Below, in pieces: positions 6,684 to 6,856 of a DNA stretch of 6,856 bases (position 1 is its first letter; every line of letters starts with the position of its first letter). Source of the stretch: JBLIKP01 sp047635375 (GTDB taxonomy: Bacteria; Bacteroidota; Bacteroidia; Sphingobacteriales; Sphingobacteriaceae). The translations under genes were made by a program, and so were the position numbers. The stretch lies in assembly GCA_047635375.1 (NCBI GenBank), contig JBLIKP010000110.1, positions 1-6,856 of the forward strand. The letters run 5' to 3'. The notes under the pieces were generated by a model that saw nothing but the letters and a program-made list of their open reading frames with translations, searched no databases and was not told the origin of the DNA.

Positions 6684-6835
6684 CGCCTCCTCCGGGTCGG
6701 GCAAGCCGCGCCTCTTTGAGTCGGACAGGCTTGCAGCCGGCTACCACGGAGCTTCTTGAGTTTAGGTTTGAGGGAAAGGAGGTGTTTTGATTTTGGATTT
6801 TATACCCCGCCTCCTTGAGTCGGACAAGCTTCGCA
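6684..6835. repeat. Three degenerate copies of a GC-rich ~28-nt element
   Basis: Copies lie at 6684-6710, 6709-6737 and 6808-6835. The shared core is CGCCTCCTTGAGTCGGACAA followed by GC-rich TTCGC-like sequence. The third copy matches this core. The first has GGGTCGGGCAAG in place of GAGTCGGACAAG, with one extra base before it; the second has CGCCTCT and GGACAGG. Copies one and three are both preceded by CCC. The GC content is far above that of the surrounding genes. The first two copies are abutting and the third lies 70 nt further on, separated by unrelated AT-rich sequence. All are in the same orientation. They look like REP-type or other dispersed intergenic repeats. Confidence 0.7.
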
Positions 6836-6856
6836 TTTTTGCCCGATGGTCACTCC

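Overview
The window is AT-rich and reads as a Bacteroidetes (Bacteroidota) chromosome segment. The signs are: signal peptides ending in Asn-Ala-Gln or Ser-Gln; probable outer-membrane barrel proteins; a surface protein with the 'WLDCDNG..I.GATS' Ig-like domain seen in type IX secretion (T9SS) proteins of this phylum; no strong Shine-Dalgarno sequences; and GC-rich intergenic repeats in an AT-rich background. Genus cannot be told. No rRNA, tRNA or convincing CRISPR array is visible.

Layout. 1-125: two direct copies of a ~50-nt element with period 75, cut by the left edge. 126-344: no gene, but a perfect 20-bp palindrome at 298-317. 345 to about 662 (+): remnant of a small single-span membrane protein with a charged helical tail, broken by a one-base frameshift near 498-501 and cut off at its 3' end. 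663-2357 (-): a T9SS-type secreted protein gene carrying three in-frame stops and two frameshifts and truncated inside its last recognisable domain. These two remnants converge and meet near 660. 2465-3544 and 3563-4408 (-): two intact exported, probably outer-membrane, proteins with an 18-nt gap. 4494-5300 and 5310-6188 (-): a two-gene ABC-2 transporter, permease and ATPase, 9 nt apart. 6189-6856: gene-free, with several families of short repeats.

The transporter pair is the clearest functional unit: a cytoplasmic ATPase driving a six-span inner-membrane permease, substrate unknown. The two envelope proteins downstream run in the same direction and may share transcription, but an 85-nt gap separates them from the permease. 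No new multi-gene defence or mobile system is evident. The unusual parts are the adjoining broken genes on the left and the dense repeats at both ends, which look like a decaying, repeat-flanked accessory stretch. Base-calling errors could account for some lesions in the broken genes, but not for the abrupt truncation of both.
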